This document shows, piece by piece, positions 24,561-33,694 of a stretch of 51,951 nt of DNA. The stretch is from Desulfobacteraceae bacterium (GTDB lineage Bacteria; Desulfobacterota; Desulfobacteria; Desulfobacterales; RPRI01): the NCBI GenBank assembly GCA_011391695.1, contig JAABQB010000019.1:1-51951 (forward strand). Reading direction: 5' to 3'. The notes beneath the pieces were generated by a model, which worked only from the letters and a program-made list of their open reading frames with translations, was not told where the DNA came from and searched no databases. Positions within the stretch are counted from its first letter, which is position 1. Every line of letters begins with the position of its first letter. Made by a program: the position numbers and the translations under genes.

Positions 24561-25703
24561 TTATTTTTTCGCGGCTCTATGTCTTTCTGCAACAGCTTCA
24601 ATGAGGTCGGCTATTACCTTGAAACGGTTGTAAAGGTCGGTTGTTTCTGCATATGACAGTGCATTTTTCCGCCACATTTCCCTATTCTGCGAAGTAATCA
24701 TTTCCTCAAGTATATCGTTCATTCTCTTCTGGCTGAAAGGGGAATCAGGTATCAGGATACCCGCGTCGGCATATTCCACATGAAAGGCATAGCCGCATGA
24801 CTCTGTGGCCATAACAGGAATACCTGCCACAAGGGCCTCAACAATCGGATTGCCGGTATTTTCGGTGCGTGAAGGCTGGAGTACAAAATCAGCCCCAGCC
24901 AGAAACAAGGGGACATCGTCCCTAGTTCCTAAAAATTTAATATTATCAGCAATACCAAGCATTTGTGCCAACAAACGATAAGGTTCTTCTACGCCTTTGC
25001 CAATAATAAAAAGATACGTTGATTTTCGCAAGGATAGCGGCAGGGAAGCCAAAGCTTTGATTGACCGATCCACTCCCTTTGTATGAAAATGCGATCCAAT
25101 CATTAAAAGAAAATTATCTTTTTCGGATAGCCCAAGATTCATCCTGATTTTCTTTCGGGTTTCTGTGTCAAGGCAGGAGCAAATATGTTTTTTATTAACT
25201 CCCGGAGGAACTAAATGGAATCTTTTTTCACATGTTCCATATATAGATTGGTATGTGTTTTTTTCCTTCTTTGAGAGGAGTATAATTTCAGTTTGTGAAT
25301 TTTTTGAGAAAACTGCCATTTCTAATTCGGAAAAGATGCGATCCCGAGAAGTAAATTGCAGAAAGACTGGTCGCTGTTTTTGTATCCGGGCCGCATAGCA
25401 AACATCTGCGGCATAGTAAAGATCTATCCCTGGGATCCGGTTAAATCCCATAACAAGGTCATATTTCGTATGATTCAGAAATTGTGATAGATTGTTAACG
25501 TACGATGCAACCTGTGTATGATTAAATCGACCACTATATGGAATCAAATTAACGGTCGCATATGTAAGATTTTCTCCTTCCCATCTCATTGTAAAAATAT
25601 CCAGCGAGTGGCCTCTTGCAAGACATTCCTTGCTGATTCTCAAGAAGTTTCGTTCCAACCCACCGTATGGAAAGTAATTAAATAAACAGAATGCTAATTT
25701 CAT
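24561..25703 (-). CDS. WaaG-like glycosyltransferase, GT4 family
   Basis: A 380-residue GT-B enzyme. The N-terminal donor-side loop is LFNYFPYGGLERNFLRI (WaaG has the same FPYGGLxR motif), followed by HSLDIFTMRWEGE. The C-terminal GT4 core has LGLSEKDNFLLMIGSHFHTKGVDR and the E-x7-E motif in PSRTENTGNPIVEALVAGIPV (~280-300). WaaG adds the first outer-core hexose (glucose in E. coli) to heptose II. The WaaP-like gene follows directly, an arrangement like enteric waaG-waaP. Start ATG at 25701-25703; no strong ribosome-binding site. Confidence 0.9.
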   Translation of the reverse strand: MKLAFCLFNYFPYGGLERNFLRISKECLARGHSLDIFTMRWEGENLTYATVNLIPYSGRFNHTQVASYVNNLSQFLNHTKYDLVMGFNRIPGIDLYYAADVCYAARIQKQRPVFLQFTSRDRIFSELEMAVFSKNSQTEIILLSKKEKNTYQSIYGTCEKRFHLVPPGVNKKHICSCLDTETRKKIRMNLGLSEKDNFLLMIGSHFHTKGVDRSIKALASLPLSLRKSTYLFIIGKGVEEPYRLLAQMLGIADNIKFLGTRDDVPLFLAGADFVLQPSRTENTGNPIVEALVAGIPVMATESCGYAFHVEYADAGILIPDSPFSQKRMNDILEEMITSQNREMWRKNALSYAETTDLYNRFKVIADLIEAVAERHRAAKK

Positions 25704-26314
25704 GGTTAATAAAAAACTGTAGATATTTGTGAGTTACCAATAATAACGACATAATCTTGCCTAATAGCAATATACTAATAATACAGCACATAGTTCTTCA
25801 TGTGAGATTCCGCACGCATAGCTGATGGTCTCAGGTAGCCCCATCATTGGGAAAGTTCAAACGGGGCTTGCATCTAATTTATTTCAAACCAAATTCTCTT
25901 TGTAGCTGATCAGCTTTTTCTTGATCCAGGATATGTTTTCGTATAATTTCTTCATTCAATCCAACCATTTTAATCACTGCAGGAGTATCAGCAATTTAAT
26001 ATGCATAAGCGTCCTTTATTACAAAAAGATACAATATGCGAGAGTTATAGATAAAAGTTGTGTTTAAGAGATTAGGTGGTATATCCTCCGGACAATCGTA
26101 ACCAGACAATTGATCAGCAATTTGAATACTCAAAACAGGAGGATACAACCAATGCGGGTCAAGATAACGTAATTATATTAAAAAGGCCAGATTTTTTATT
26201 GATGACCCTATAGCAGACAATATTTGGAATTAAGACAGGAGCTTATTGGAAAAGGTTTTGGAGAAGGTAATAATAAAAAGCAGTAACAGTTGATGGCATC
26301 GGCACTTAACAAGA
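25704..26314. other. Gene-poor interval with decayed coding remnants
   Basis: About 610 bp. The minus strand from 25995 to 25879 is an open stretch ending in a stop (VIKMVGLNEEIIRKHILDQEKADQL, written here in part), which resembles the C-terminus of an IS200-type transposase only loosely. On the plus strand AGGAGGATACAACC precedes a short broken frame at 26152, and TGGTATATCCTCC (26090) is partly complementary to it. These look like relics of transposable elements. It should also hold the promoters of the divergent WaaG-like and two-kinase genes. Confidence 0.35.
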
Positions 26315-27796
26315 ATGAATCATTCCGACAATATACAAATTTATGACGGCAATTATCTGCGTTCTTCGGGCAGAAATATTACCGTTCCATTCAGTATCGA
26401 TATCAAATCCGAAGGCAGGGTGGATAAACTGGTATGCACCGGCATATTGAGGCTTCTGCCAGGAAAAAGGCTGGTCTGCTACGGGAAATGGAATGATTTG
26501 AATATTGTCGTGAAGTTCTTCCTCGATTCAACCGATGACAGGAGACATTTTGCCCGCGAAGAACGCGGTATAAAAGCTCTAGAGAGTTCAGGCATTGTTA
26601 CCCCGAAACTGCTTTTCCACGGGGTTTCCTTATCAGGAGAAGTGCCTCTTCTTGGTTTGGAAGAGATAATAGGGAGTAAAGATCTTAAAAAAGTTTGGAA
26701 AAAAGCTGAAAGCGACGGCAGACGTCTGGATATTCTAACCGGCCTGATGACTGTTATTGCAAAACAGCATATGTCCGGTATCTGCCAGGATGACCCTCAT
26801 ATAAGGAATTTTCTATTATCGGGTAAAAACATATATACTATCGATGGAGATGCTGTTGATGCCAGACATATCGGAAAACCACTGCCTTCAAAGCCGAGCT
26901 TAAAAAATCTCGGACTTTTTTTTGCACAATTCTATCCGGAATACGCAAGTCTGATCCAGGATGCCTTTAAAGCCTATGCCTCCGTGAGAAAATGGATGCC
27001 GTCTGATGCTCTTTATGATTGCCTGATGAAAGAGATCGTAACATGCAGATATAAAGCTGAAAAAGACTATCTTAAGAAAATATTCAGGGAAAGCACCTCC
27101 TTCGTATGTGATAAAAACATACGCCGGTACCTTGTTTGCGGCAGGATGTATTATGACGATGCAATGGCAGCTTTTTTCGAAAATCCTGATGCCGTGCTTA
27201 AAGAGGCAAAAATACTTAAAGACGGGAACAGTTCAACTGTTTTTTTAATCCATTCATCCGGGCGATCGCTTGTCGTAAAACGATATAATATGAAAAACAT
27301 TTGGCATGCCTCAAGGCGCTCATACAGGAAGAGCAGGGCATGGTTGTCCTGGCGTAATGCGCACCTTTTGAAAAGTATAGGAATAAATACTCCCAACCCG
27401 GTAGCAATGATGGAAAAAAGATTCGGCCCGTTAAGAAGCGTTTCATATATTTTAACTGATTATATAAATGGTACGGATATTTACACTCTTTTTAATTCAG
27501 ATAAAGCAGCGGAAGTTGATATTCCCGAAGTAGCAAGACAGTTTGGTGAGTTGCTCCGGAAGTTCGCATCTTCTTCAATAAGTCATGGAGATTTCAAGGC
27601 GACAAATTTCATTCTTTCGGATAAAAAATTATTCGTTACAGATCTTGATGCTGTTTGCAAGCACCGGTTGAAATGGCGATTTCAAAAGGCATTTATGAAA
27701 GATCTTGATCGTTTTCTGCAAAACTGGAAAAATGCACCGTATATTTATGCTTTATTCCGGGATGTGATTTCAAAAATAAACGAGCAGGAGAAATAA
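26315..27796 (+). CDS. Tandem two-domain LPS-kinase-like protein
   Basis: A 493-residue protein with two kinase-like units in a row. Unit 1 (~1-240) has the beta-3 Lys in NIVVKFF (~66), a catalytic loop CQDDPHIRNFLL (~159) and YTIDGDAV as the metal-binding segment. Unit 2 (~280-493) has SLVVKRYNM (~320), SHGDFKATNFIL (~423) and FVTDLDAV. Both therefore keep the Lys, the catalytic Asp with Asn five residues on, and the second Asp. The folds resemble the Kdo/InaA/RIO-like kinases. By context it likely phosphorylates LPS core or another surface glycolipid. I know of no named family with this duplicated layout. The FkbM gene follows after 27 bp. Confidence 0.75.
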   Translation: MNHSDNIQIYDGNYLRSSGRNITVPFSIDIKSEGRVDKLVCTGILRLLPGKRLVCYGKWNDLNIVVKFFLDSTDDRRHFAREERGIKALESSGIVTPKLLFHGVSLSGEVPLLGLEEIIGSKDLKKVWKKAESDGRRLDILTGLMTVIAKQHMSGICQDDPHIRNFLLSGKNIYTIDGDAVDARHIGKPLPSKPSLKNLGLFFAQFYPEYASLIQDAFKAYASVRKWMPSDALYDCLMKEIVTCRYKAEKDYLKKIFRESTSFVCDKNIRRYLVCGRMYYDDAMAAFFENPDAVLKEAKILKDGNSSTVFLIHSSGRSLVVKRYNMKNIWHASRRSYRKSRAWLSWRNAHLLKSIGINTPNPVAMMEKRFGPLRSVSYILTDYINGTDIYTLFNSDKAAEVDIPEVARQFGELLRKFASSSISHGDFKATNFILSDKKLFVTDLDAVCKHRLKWRFQKAFMKDLDRFLQNWKNAPYIYALFRDVISKINEQEK

Positions 27797-27823
27797 AATA
27801 CAATTTTTTCAGGAGCTAAATAT

Positions 27824-28555
27824 ATGTGGAGTTTGTTCGGGAAAAAAATAAAAAGGGCAAAATGGGCAGATCCGTTCTTTACTCAAAAACAGCTTTTCGC
27901 CGGATCAGATAATATTACAATATTTGATATCGGAGCTTATATCGGAGATATTACATATATTTATAGACGATTGTTTCCCTCAGCAAACATATATGCATTT
28001 GAACCGGTCGAAGAATCATTTTCAAAATTGTTTGCCTCTCATGGTAAAGATACTAATGTATTTCAACTTGCAATTTCCGATAGAAACGGGAAAGCGGTAA
28101 TCAATATTGATGAAGATCCTTCTTGCAATAGTCTGCTTGGTCGTCCTGATTCCGTTTCGAAATATTATAAGACCTGTTCTGAACCTACGAATCAAAGAAC
28201 TGTTGAAACTCAGACAATTGACAGTTTCTGCCAAAGTAAAGATATCGAATTAATCGATATTCTGAAAATCGATGTAGAGGGAGCAGAAACAATGGTCTTT
28301 TCAGGAGCAAGCAATATGCTTGCCCAAAACAAAATAAAAGTTATCTATACCGAGGTAATGTTCGTGCCGCATTATGAAAATGGATGCCTTTATCATGATA
28401 TTGCTGAAATGCTGGATAAATACAATTATACACTTCTAAATTTGTATGACTTAAGAACTGCCCGCGACGGTCAACTTCGCTGGGGCAATGCTATGTTTAT
28501 TTCAGATCCAATGCGGCAACAATGGAATATTTCCTGCGGTCTTATTTCCCGTTAA
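27824..28555 (+). CDS. FkbM-family SAM-dependent methyltransferase
   Basis: A 243-residue enzyme. The SAM-binding motif I is ITIFDIGAYIGDITYIYRRLFP (G-x-x-G-D), motif II AFEPVEESFSKL, and IDILKIDVEGAETMVFSGASNML is the defining FkbM segment (D-V-E-G-x-E). Such enzymes O-methylate sugars or other small molecules in polysaccharide clusters. An AGGAG ribosome-binding site lies upstream, and it follows the two-kinase gene closely, so the two form an operon. Its last 14 bp overlap the end of the convergent GT2 gene. Confidence 0.9.
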   Translation: MWSLFGKKIKRAKWADPFFTQKQLFAGSDNITIFDIGAYIGDITYIYRRLFPSANIYAFEPVEESFSKLFASHGKDTNVFQLAISDRNGKAVINIDEDPSCNSLLGRPDSVSKYYKTCSEPTNQRTVETQTIDSFCQSKDIELIDILKIDVEGAETMVFSGASNMLAQNKIKVIYTEVMFVPHYENGCLYHDIAEMLDKYNYTLLNLYDLRTARDGQLRWGNAMFISDPMRQQWNISCGLISR

Positions 28556-29429
28556 AAAGTTTTCGAATATATACATAAGTATACAGGCAAGCTGCTTTGA
28601 ATTTAAAATGCCGCCGCAATGATTGCCACAGTAAATCCAGTGCCTGCTGAAAACTTCGTTCATGCAAGGCTGATTTAGCAACCCTGTAGCCTTCTCTGGC
28701 CAGCCTTGTCATTGCTATCTTTTCCGGTACCACTTCCTTTCCACCGTTTTCATAATAAAATCGCTCGAGCACTTTGAGCTCGGTCAATACATTCTTAAAA
28801 GAAATTGCAGAAAGATTACCGCTGTGTCTTCGGCGTTTGAATGTGGGTTTTGAGAGAGCGACAAAGCGGTACTTGAGTGATAGACGAAGCCATAAGTCAT
28901 AGTCGGAGCAAACGCGAAGATTTGTATCAAATCCGCCAATATTCTCCAAAACACGTTTGGGGAACATCGATCCGCAGGAATGAATGAAAATATTCCGGAA
29001 AAGATGTTGTGTAACTAACCCGCTATACAGTTTATGGTTGCTTCTTTTTGTTTCATTTCCGTGTTCATCGATGCCGATGTAATTTCCGTAAACAATTATA
29101 TCTTCAGATTCTCTTTTTATGACTCCCACCATGCGTTCAACGGCATCCGGCATTAATAGATCATCAGAATCTATAAAGGTTATATATCTGCCCTGAGCAA
29201 GTTCAATCAGCTTGTTTCGTGCTGTCGCATCACCCCTATTTTCCTGCCAATGATAACGAACTTTATAACAAGATTCTTTAAGCATCTGCTCGGTTCCATC
29301 GGTGGAACCGTCGTCAACAATTACGATTTCATAATCGCTATATGTCTGAGCAAAGATACTTGAAAGGGTTTCTTTTAAGAATTCTTTTCGATTGAATGTT
29401 GGTATGCAAATGCTGATTTCAGGTTGCAT
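28542..29429 (-). CDS. Glycosyltransferase family 2
   Basis: A 295-residue GT-A enzyme. The opening ISICIPTFNRKEFLKETLSSIFAQTYSDYEIVIVDDGSTDGTEQ is the canonical GT2 nucleotide-binding part (quoted in pieces: IPTFNRKEFL and VDDGSTDGT), the DxD-type motif is in TFIDSDDLL (~95), and GGFDTNLRVCSDYDLWLRL carries the acceptor-side ED/DYDLW motif. It transfers a sugar from a nucleotide donor in surface-glycan synthesis; specificity unknown. It is convergent with FkbM, with 14 bp of tail-to-tail overlap, so the two stop codons lie in each other's coding sequence. Confidence 0.92.
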   Translation of the reverse strand: MQPEISICIPTFNRKEFLKETLSSIFAQTYSDYEIVIVDDGSTDGTEQMLKESCYKVRYHWQENRGDATARNKLIELAQGRYITFIDSDDLLMPDAVERMVGVIKRESEDIIVYGNYIGIDEHGNETKRSNHKLYSGLVTQHLFRNIFIHSCGSMFPKRVLENIGGFDTNLRVCSDYDLWLRLSLKYRFVALSKPTFKRRRHSGNLSAISFKNVLTELKVLERFYYENGGKEVVPEKIAMTRLAREGYRVAKSALHERSFQQALDLLWQSLRRHFKFKAACLYTYVYIRKLFNGK

Positions 29430-29520
29430 TTAATAGCGGGAACCATATTTTAGGGGCTTGTCCATGAGTTTTATGACTTTTGCAACATAAAAAAATAATA
29501 TGGGCAAAGCCTGTAATAAG

Positions 29521-29596
29521 TGGTACGCCCGGCTGGAATCGAACCAGCGATCTTCAGCTCCGGAGGCTGACGCCCTATCCACTGGGCCACGGGCGC
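29521..29596 (-). tRNA. tRNA-Arg (anticodon CCG)
   Basis: 76 nt on the minus strand with encoded CCA. The acceptor stem GCGCCCG pairs with CGGGCGT (first pair G-U). The D arm is GCCCAGTGGATAGGGC, the anticodon arm TCAGC-CTCCGGA-GCTGA with CCG at the anticodon, and the T arm GCTGG-TTCGATT-CCAGC. It decodes CGG. It lies between the GT2 gene and folC, a common place for island borders, but no integrase or att repeat is visible. Confidence 0.95.
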
Positions 29597-29616
29597 ACAA
29601 TTGTGTCAAAACTAGG

Positions 29617-30903
29617 TTATATATGGTTAAAAGTCAAGTTTGAAAAAAAGGCTTTTGCTTCGCCCACAACGTACAAAGAGCCCGTTATGCAGATTACTTC
29701 ATCTTTCGAGGCTGTTCTGACAGCATAATTGATGGCATCTTTTATATCCGGTATGATCTTTGTGTTTTTTATGATTCCTTTTGATGCTTCATAAAGCTCT
29801 TCGGGTTCCAGCGCCCTGTCAATTAACGGCTTTGTAAATATAGCCCTGCTGCATATGGAAAGAATACTCTTTAACATGGCTGGATAAGGCTTATCTTCAA
29901 GCATGCCGGTAATGACGGTTATTTTTCTTCCGTGAAACTCTGTGGATAAAAACCTTGAAAGTGCTCGTGCGGCATCCAAATTATGCGCACCGTCGAGAAT
30001 TATATAAGGTGAAGATGATACGATTTCAAGCCTTCCCGGCCATTTGTTCTGTAGCAAACCGGATCTTATACGTTCAACCGTAATGTCAATCTTTTCCCCG
30101 AGTATTTCGCAGGCTGCAAGAACAAGAGCCGCATTTTCGATCTGATGAACCCCGCTCATTCCTGTCCGCATACCCGGCCATACTTTTCCCATGCCATGAT
30201 ATGTAAAGGTTCCATTATTATTCTTTCGTGTTTTGAAACTTTCACCAAGAAGATAAAAAGGAGCCTTGTTTGCTGCAGCTATATTTTTAAGGACATTAAT
30301 TGCGCTTTTTTGTTTTGCCCCGGTTATTACCGGTTTTCCTCTTTTGATTATTCCTCCCTTTTCTCCTGCAATTTTTTCGATTGTATTGCCAAGATATGCT
30401 TTGTGCTCTATCGAGATGTTTGTAATAATCGATATGGCCGGTTTGATTATATTTGTGGCATCCAGTCTTCCACCCATGCCTGTTTCAATGACAGCCCAGT
30501 CGACTTTTTCTTTGCTGAATTCATATAAGGCCATAGCTGTTGAAAATTCGAAAAAGGTAGGCTCACGTGATCCCCGATGAATATTATTTACAGCATGATA
30601 TGATTCAACAACACTTTTATTTGATATTAAATGATTGTTTATCTGGATTCTTTCATTGAAAGTTACAAGATGGGGGGATGTAAACAGGCCCACTTTATAT
30701 CCTGACTTATCCAGGATGCATGCAAGTGCGGATGCAACAGAGCCTTTCCCGTTTGTGCCTGCCACATGTATGCACGAATAGTTGTTCTGGGGATTTCCAA
30801 GAGCAGAAAGGATGTTTTTTATTTTTGTGAGACCAAGCTTGATTCCAAATCTTCTTAAGCTATACATTGAGGTAAGGCAATCTTTATAAGCTTTATCTCC
30901 CAT
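29617..30903 (-). CDS. folC: Folylpolyglutamate synthase / dihydrofolate synthase
   Basis: A 428-residue Mur-ligase-type enzyme that adds glutamate to dihydropteroate and folates. The start is the ATG at 30901-30903 (MGDKAYKDCL), with CAGGAAG upstream; an earlier in-frame start would add 13 residues. Conserved parts: CIHVAGTNGKGSVASAL (P-loop), LFTSPHLVTFNERIQIN, AVIETGMGGRLDATNII (omega-loop Mg site), ISIEHKAYLG and YIILDGAHNLDAARALS. Length matches FolC. It lies downstream of rpsU behind a terminator, so it probably has its own promoter. Confidence 0.93.
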   Translation of the reverse strand: MGDKAYKDCLTSMYSLRRFGIKLGLTKIKNILSALGNPQNNYSCIHVAGTNGKGSVASALACILDKSGYKVGLFTSPHLVTFNERIQINNHLISNKSVVESYHAVNNIHRGSREPTFFEFSTAMALYEFSKEKVDWAVIETGMGGRLDATNIIKPAISIITNISIEHKAYLGNTIEKIAGEKGGIIKRGKPVITGAKQKSAINVLKNIAAANKAPFYLLGESFKTRKNNNGTFTYHGMGKVWPGMRTGMSGVHQIENAALVLAACEILGEKIDITVERIRSGLLQNKWPGRLEIVSSSPYIILDGAHNLDAARALSRFLSTEFHGRKITVITGMLEDKPYPAMLKSILSICSRAIFTKPLIDRALEPEELYEASKGIIKNTKIIPDIKDAINYAVRTASKDEVICITGSLYVVGEAKAFFSNLTFNHI

Positions 30904-30942
30904 AAGTACTTCCTGATAAAATATTGTAATGATAAAAGTCAT

Positions 30943-30981
30943 AAAAAACCCGGCAAAAGTATATTCTTGCCGGGTTTTTAG
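30943..30981 (-). terminator. Rho-independent terminator after rpsU
   Basis: AAAACCCGGCAAG and CTTGCCGGGTTTT form a strong 11-13 bp stem around a short A+T loop, with runs of A on one side and T on the other, so it can work on both strands. It starts 17 bp after the rpsU stop on the minus strand. Confidence 0.9.
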
Positions 30982-30997
30982 TTATCGTGTTTTAACC

Positions 30998-31204
30998 TTA
31001 CCTTCTGTATTTATTTCTGGAAACAGCAATTCTTTCTCTTCTTAAAGCTTCGCGTTGTTTTCGCCGCCTGAATTCACTCGGTTTTTCATAACTTTTTTTC
31101 AGTTTTAGTCTTTTGAAAAGGCCATCGTTTTGAATCTTTTTTTTCAAAATGCGCATCGCTTTTTCAAGGTCATTATCAAAAACCTTGACTTGAATTTCCT
31201 TCAA
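30998..31204 (-). CDS. rpsU: 30S ribosomal protein S21
   Basis: A 68-residue basic protein: KEIQVKVFDNDLEKAMRILKKKI, then GLFKRLKLKKSYEKPSEFRRRKQREALRR, the S21 family pattern. I place the start at the TTG at 31202-31204, with AAGGGGG 8 bp upstream, because S21 proteins begin at this point (MKEI/MxxV) and are 65-75 residues long; an in-frame ATG at 31255 would add 17 residues with no family match (MGSNGLCCSGEKKG). S21 contacts the 16S 3' end and aids initiation. A strong terminator follows. Confidence 0.88.
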   Translation of the reverse strand: MKEIQVKVFDNDLEKAMRILKKKIQNDGLFKRLKLKKSYEKPSEFRRRKQREALRRERIAVSRNKYRR

Positions 31205-31383
31205 ATTTTTCGCCCCCTTCTTTTCACCGGAACAACACAGACCATTTGATCCCATTCCTGATGTTTATTTAACTATTTAAGAATTCGCCCTTCTAACCTA
31301 TAACTAACAACTTGGCAAGAAAAATTATCAACAGTAAACAATGATACAGGGGAATCCGCGCATTTTTAAGTTTTTTAACACCA

Positions 31384-32058
31384 TTAAAGCTTCGAAATAA
31401 GTTCTGCCTGGACTTCTTTTACGCCAGGGGTGCCGTCAAGTATTATATATTTTAAAGCGCCTGTTTTTTTCGCAATATCCTTAAAATAGTAAGATGATGC
31501 CAGTGTTCCGGTTTGTGTATCATAATAAATATCATGGCGTTTGTTTATAGCCGATTCATCCTGATCGTCTGCTCTTGTTTTAAGATTGCCTCCACAGACA
31601 CGGCATTTGTCTCCATTCGGCTTGATCGCATCTATAAATATGTTGTTGGGATGATTATTGTCCTTTTCACAAAGCCTGCGGCCCATGATCCTGTTTTTTG
31701 CAATCTGCCTGTCGAGCACAATTTCAACAACTATATCAAGCTTTATGCCGGCTTTTTTCAAAGATTCATCAAGTTTGATGGCCTGGTTCTTATTCCTGGG
31801 AAAACCGTCAAGAAGCCAGCCATTTTTACAATCAGGCTGCTTCATGCGGTCCAGTATCATGGGAATCGTAATTTCATCGGGTACCAAATCACCTTTGTCT
31901 ATATATGCCTTGGCTTTTGCGCCGAGTTCGGTTCCTTTCGAGATGTTTTCGCGAAAGATTGCGCCTGATTCAATGTGCGGGGTCTTGTATTTATCCTTTA
32001 AAATGGCCCCCTGAGTTCCCTTACCGCTGCCGTTAGGTCCGAAAAACAAAATGTTCAT
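31384..32058 (-). CDS. adk: Adenylate kinase
   Basis: A 224-residue enzyme converting ATP + AMP to 2 ADP. The P-loop is FGPNGSGKGTQG, near the usual GAPGAGKGTQ but with Asn for the second Pro. Other motifs: HIESGAIFRENI (AMP site), LLDGFPRNKNQA (GFPR), and a long LID with a possible zinc site (RRLCEKDNNHPN..., then GDKCRVCGGNLKTRADDQDE). RADDQDE is the LID anion/Arg segment (R-x-D-D). Length fits the long-LID bacterial type. It starts ~245 bp downstream of the nucleotidyltransferase gene and is followed by rpsU after ~180 bp. Confidence 0.9.
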   Translation of the reverse strand: MNILFFGPNGSGKGTQGAILKDKYKTPHIESGAIFRENISKGTELGAKAKAYIDKGDLVPDEITIPMILDRMKQPDCKNGWLLDGFPRNKNQAIKLDESLKKAGIKLDIVVEIVLDRQIAKNRIMGRRLCEKDNNHPNNIFIDAIKPNGDKCRVCGGNLKTRADDQDESAINKRHDIYYDTQTGTLASSYYFKDIAKKTGALKYIILDGTPGVKEVQAELISKL

Positions 32059-32302
32059 TTCGATTCTCCTTTTTCCTGGTTATATTTTTCATCCTGTACA
32101 GATTCCTGATTTATTGCTTTAAAATATTCTATTGTGGCATATAGAGCGTTTATGCTGTTTCGGATCACATGAGGATCTTGTCCGGTTTAATGTGTTTTGG
32201 TCTAATTATAGAAATGGCTCAACATTGTCAAGGATTAGGATAAAAATTGAGCATCAAAAAAACATAACAAAAAGATAATGTTATCAATTAATTGTTAGGT
32301 TA

Positions 32303-33694
32303 TTAATAAGATTGTTTGCCAAAATTGCTTTTTATTGTCTCTTTTACCAGAGAAAAAGCCTCTTCACGATTTTTTATATCGTTTGAAATCCTCGATTCTT
32401 CAACAACAGACAAGATTTTTTTAAATAAAGGTGAAGGCGACAGGCCAAACTCCTCGATAAGGTCATTTCCGTTAATCAGCCGCGGTTCCGTTTTTTTAAC
32501 CTCATAGACCGAAAAAAACTCTTTTAGAAGATACGATGCGAAACTTAAAAAATCTTCATTTCTTTTCTCTTCGTTTGCTTTTCCTTTTATGTCGGCAATT
32601 GTGTGAAATAAAATATCCGGAGTTTTATCTCCGCATTTAATAAAAAAACGAGTCAAACTTCTTTTTGAAGGGAAACCTTTATCGACGGAATTATACAGAT
32701 TAAGAGCCGCAATATGATTTCTGATTATAAAATCAATATAATCAGCCTCAATATTCGACAATTTCAACCTTTTTGATATCAGTTTTGCCATCTCAGCGCC
32801 GATTATGTCATGGCCGAAAAAATGAATATCCCCTTCATCTCCAACTGTCAAAGCGGAAGGTTTTCCTATATCATGGAGCAGTATTGAATATTTTAAAAGT
32901 GCCGATCTTTCTTTGTCCATATACGGTATTGGTAAGCCCGTTGATCCTGTAAGGATATTTTTTTCATTCAATAGAATTTCAAGCTGACTGAATGCATTTA
33001 AAGAATGATCCAGCACGTCATATGCATGGTGCTTGTTTTGTTTGCATCCCTGTAGGGCTGTCAGTTCAGGAAAGATTTCAAAAAGAAGCCCGGTTTCATA
33101 CATTTGAAGAATATAATTATATGATTTAGAACAGGAAAATATTTTGAAAAGTTCTGCTTTTATACGCTCTTCCGCCGCCTTTGTAATGAGTTTAACGTTA
33201 TTATAAATGGCATGGGAGGTTTCAGATTCTATTTCAAAATCAATCATCGCCGCTATTCTGTAAGCCCTGATCAGGCGGACAGGATCATTTTTAAAAACCT
33301 CTTTTGAAACCATTCTGATTTTTTTTATTGAAAGATCTTTTATTCCTCCAAAAAGGTCTATAATTTTTCCCGAAAAAAGATCAAAGCCAATTGCATTGAT
33401 GGTAAAATCTCTTTTTATAAGATCATCTTCAATTGTTTTTGCTTCAATTGCTGAAATATCGAAAATAGCGCTTTCTGAAATAACCCTGAATATCGCTTGA
33501 TTCTGTTTCCCTATTTTAACGATATGTCCGTTGCAGCGCATAGCAAGATTGCTTGCGTACTTATCAGGTGATTCAAGAACAGCTATGTCGTAGTCGGAAG
33601 GGGATCTGCCTAAAAGAAGATCCCTTACAGAACCACCAACAATATATGCGCCTTTGATTGTTGGAATAACCGGATTAAATATTATAGTGTGCAT
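32303..33694 (-). CDS. CCA-adding-type tRNA nucleotidyltransferase with HD domain
   Basis: A 463-residue class II nucleotidyltransferase. The catalytic head has GAYIVGGSVRDLLLGRSPSDYDIAV (GGSVRD and DYD metal ligands), then KRDFTINAIGFDL and DPVRLIRAYRIAAMIDFEI, the RRD- and ERxxxE-type region (AAEERIKAELFKI). An HD domain follows (SLLHDIGKPSALT, then FFGHDIIGAEMAKLISKRLKLS, HIAALNLY). This layout is that of CCA-adding enzymes or A-adding/CC-adding partners; the split in specificity cannot be read here. It lies upstream of adk by ~245 bp and diverges from rho. Confidence 0.88.
   Translation of the reverse strand: MHTIIFNPVIPTIKGAYIVGGSVRDLLLGRSPSDYDIAVLESPDKYASNLAMRCNGHIVKIGKQNQAIFRVISESAIFDISAIEAKTIEDDLIKRDFTINAIGFDLFSGKIIDLFGGIKDLSIKKIRMVSKEVFKNDPVRLIRAYRIAAMIDFEIESETSHAIYNNVKLITKAAEERIKAELFKIFSCSKSYNYILQMYETGLLFEIFPELTALQGCKQNKHHAYDVLDHSLNAFSQLEILLNEKNILTGSTGLPIPYMDKERSALLKYSILLHDIGKPSALTVGDEGDIHFFGHDIIGAEMAKLISKRLKLSNIEADYIDFIIRNHIAALNLYNSVDKGFPSKRSLTRFFIKCGDKTPDILFHTIADIKGKANEEKRNEDFLSFASYLLKEFFSVYEVKKTEPRLINGNDLIEEFGLSPSPLFKKILSVVEESRISNDIKNREEAFSLVKETIKSNFGKQSY

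Noticed and set aside
29521-29596. tRNA-Arg as an island attachment site
   Set aside because: The tRNA lies beside the LPS region, but I see no integrase gene and no repeat of its 3' end elsewhere in the window.
31513-31968. Plus-strand open frame of 151 codons inside adk
   Set aside because: Antisense to adk motifs; no recognisable domain.
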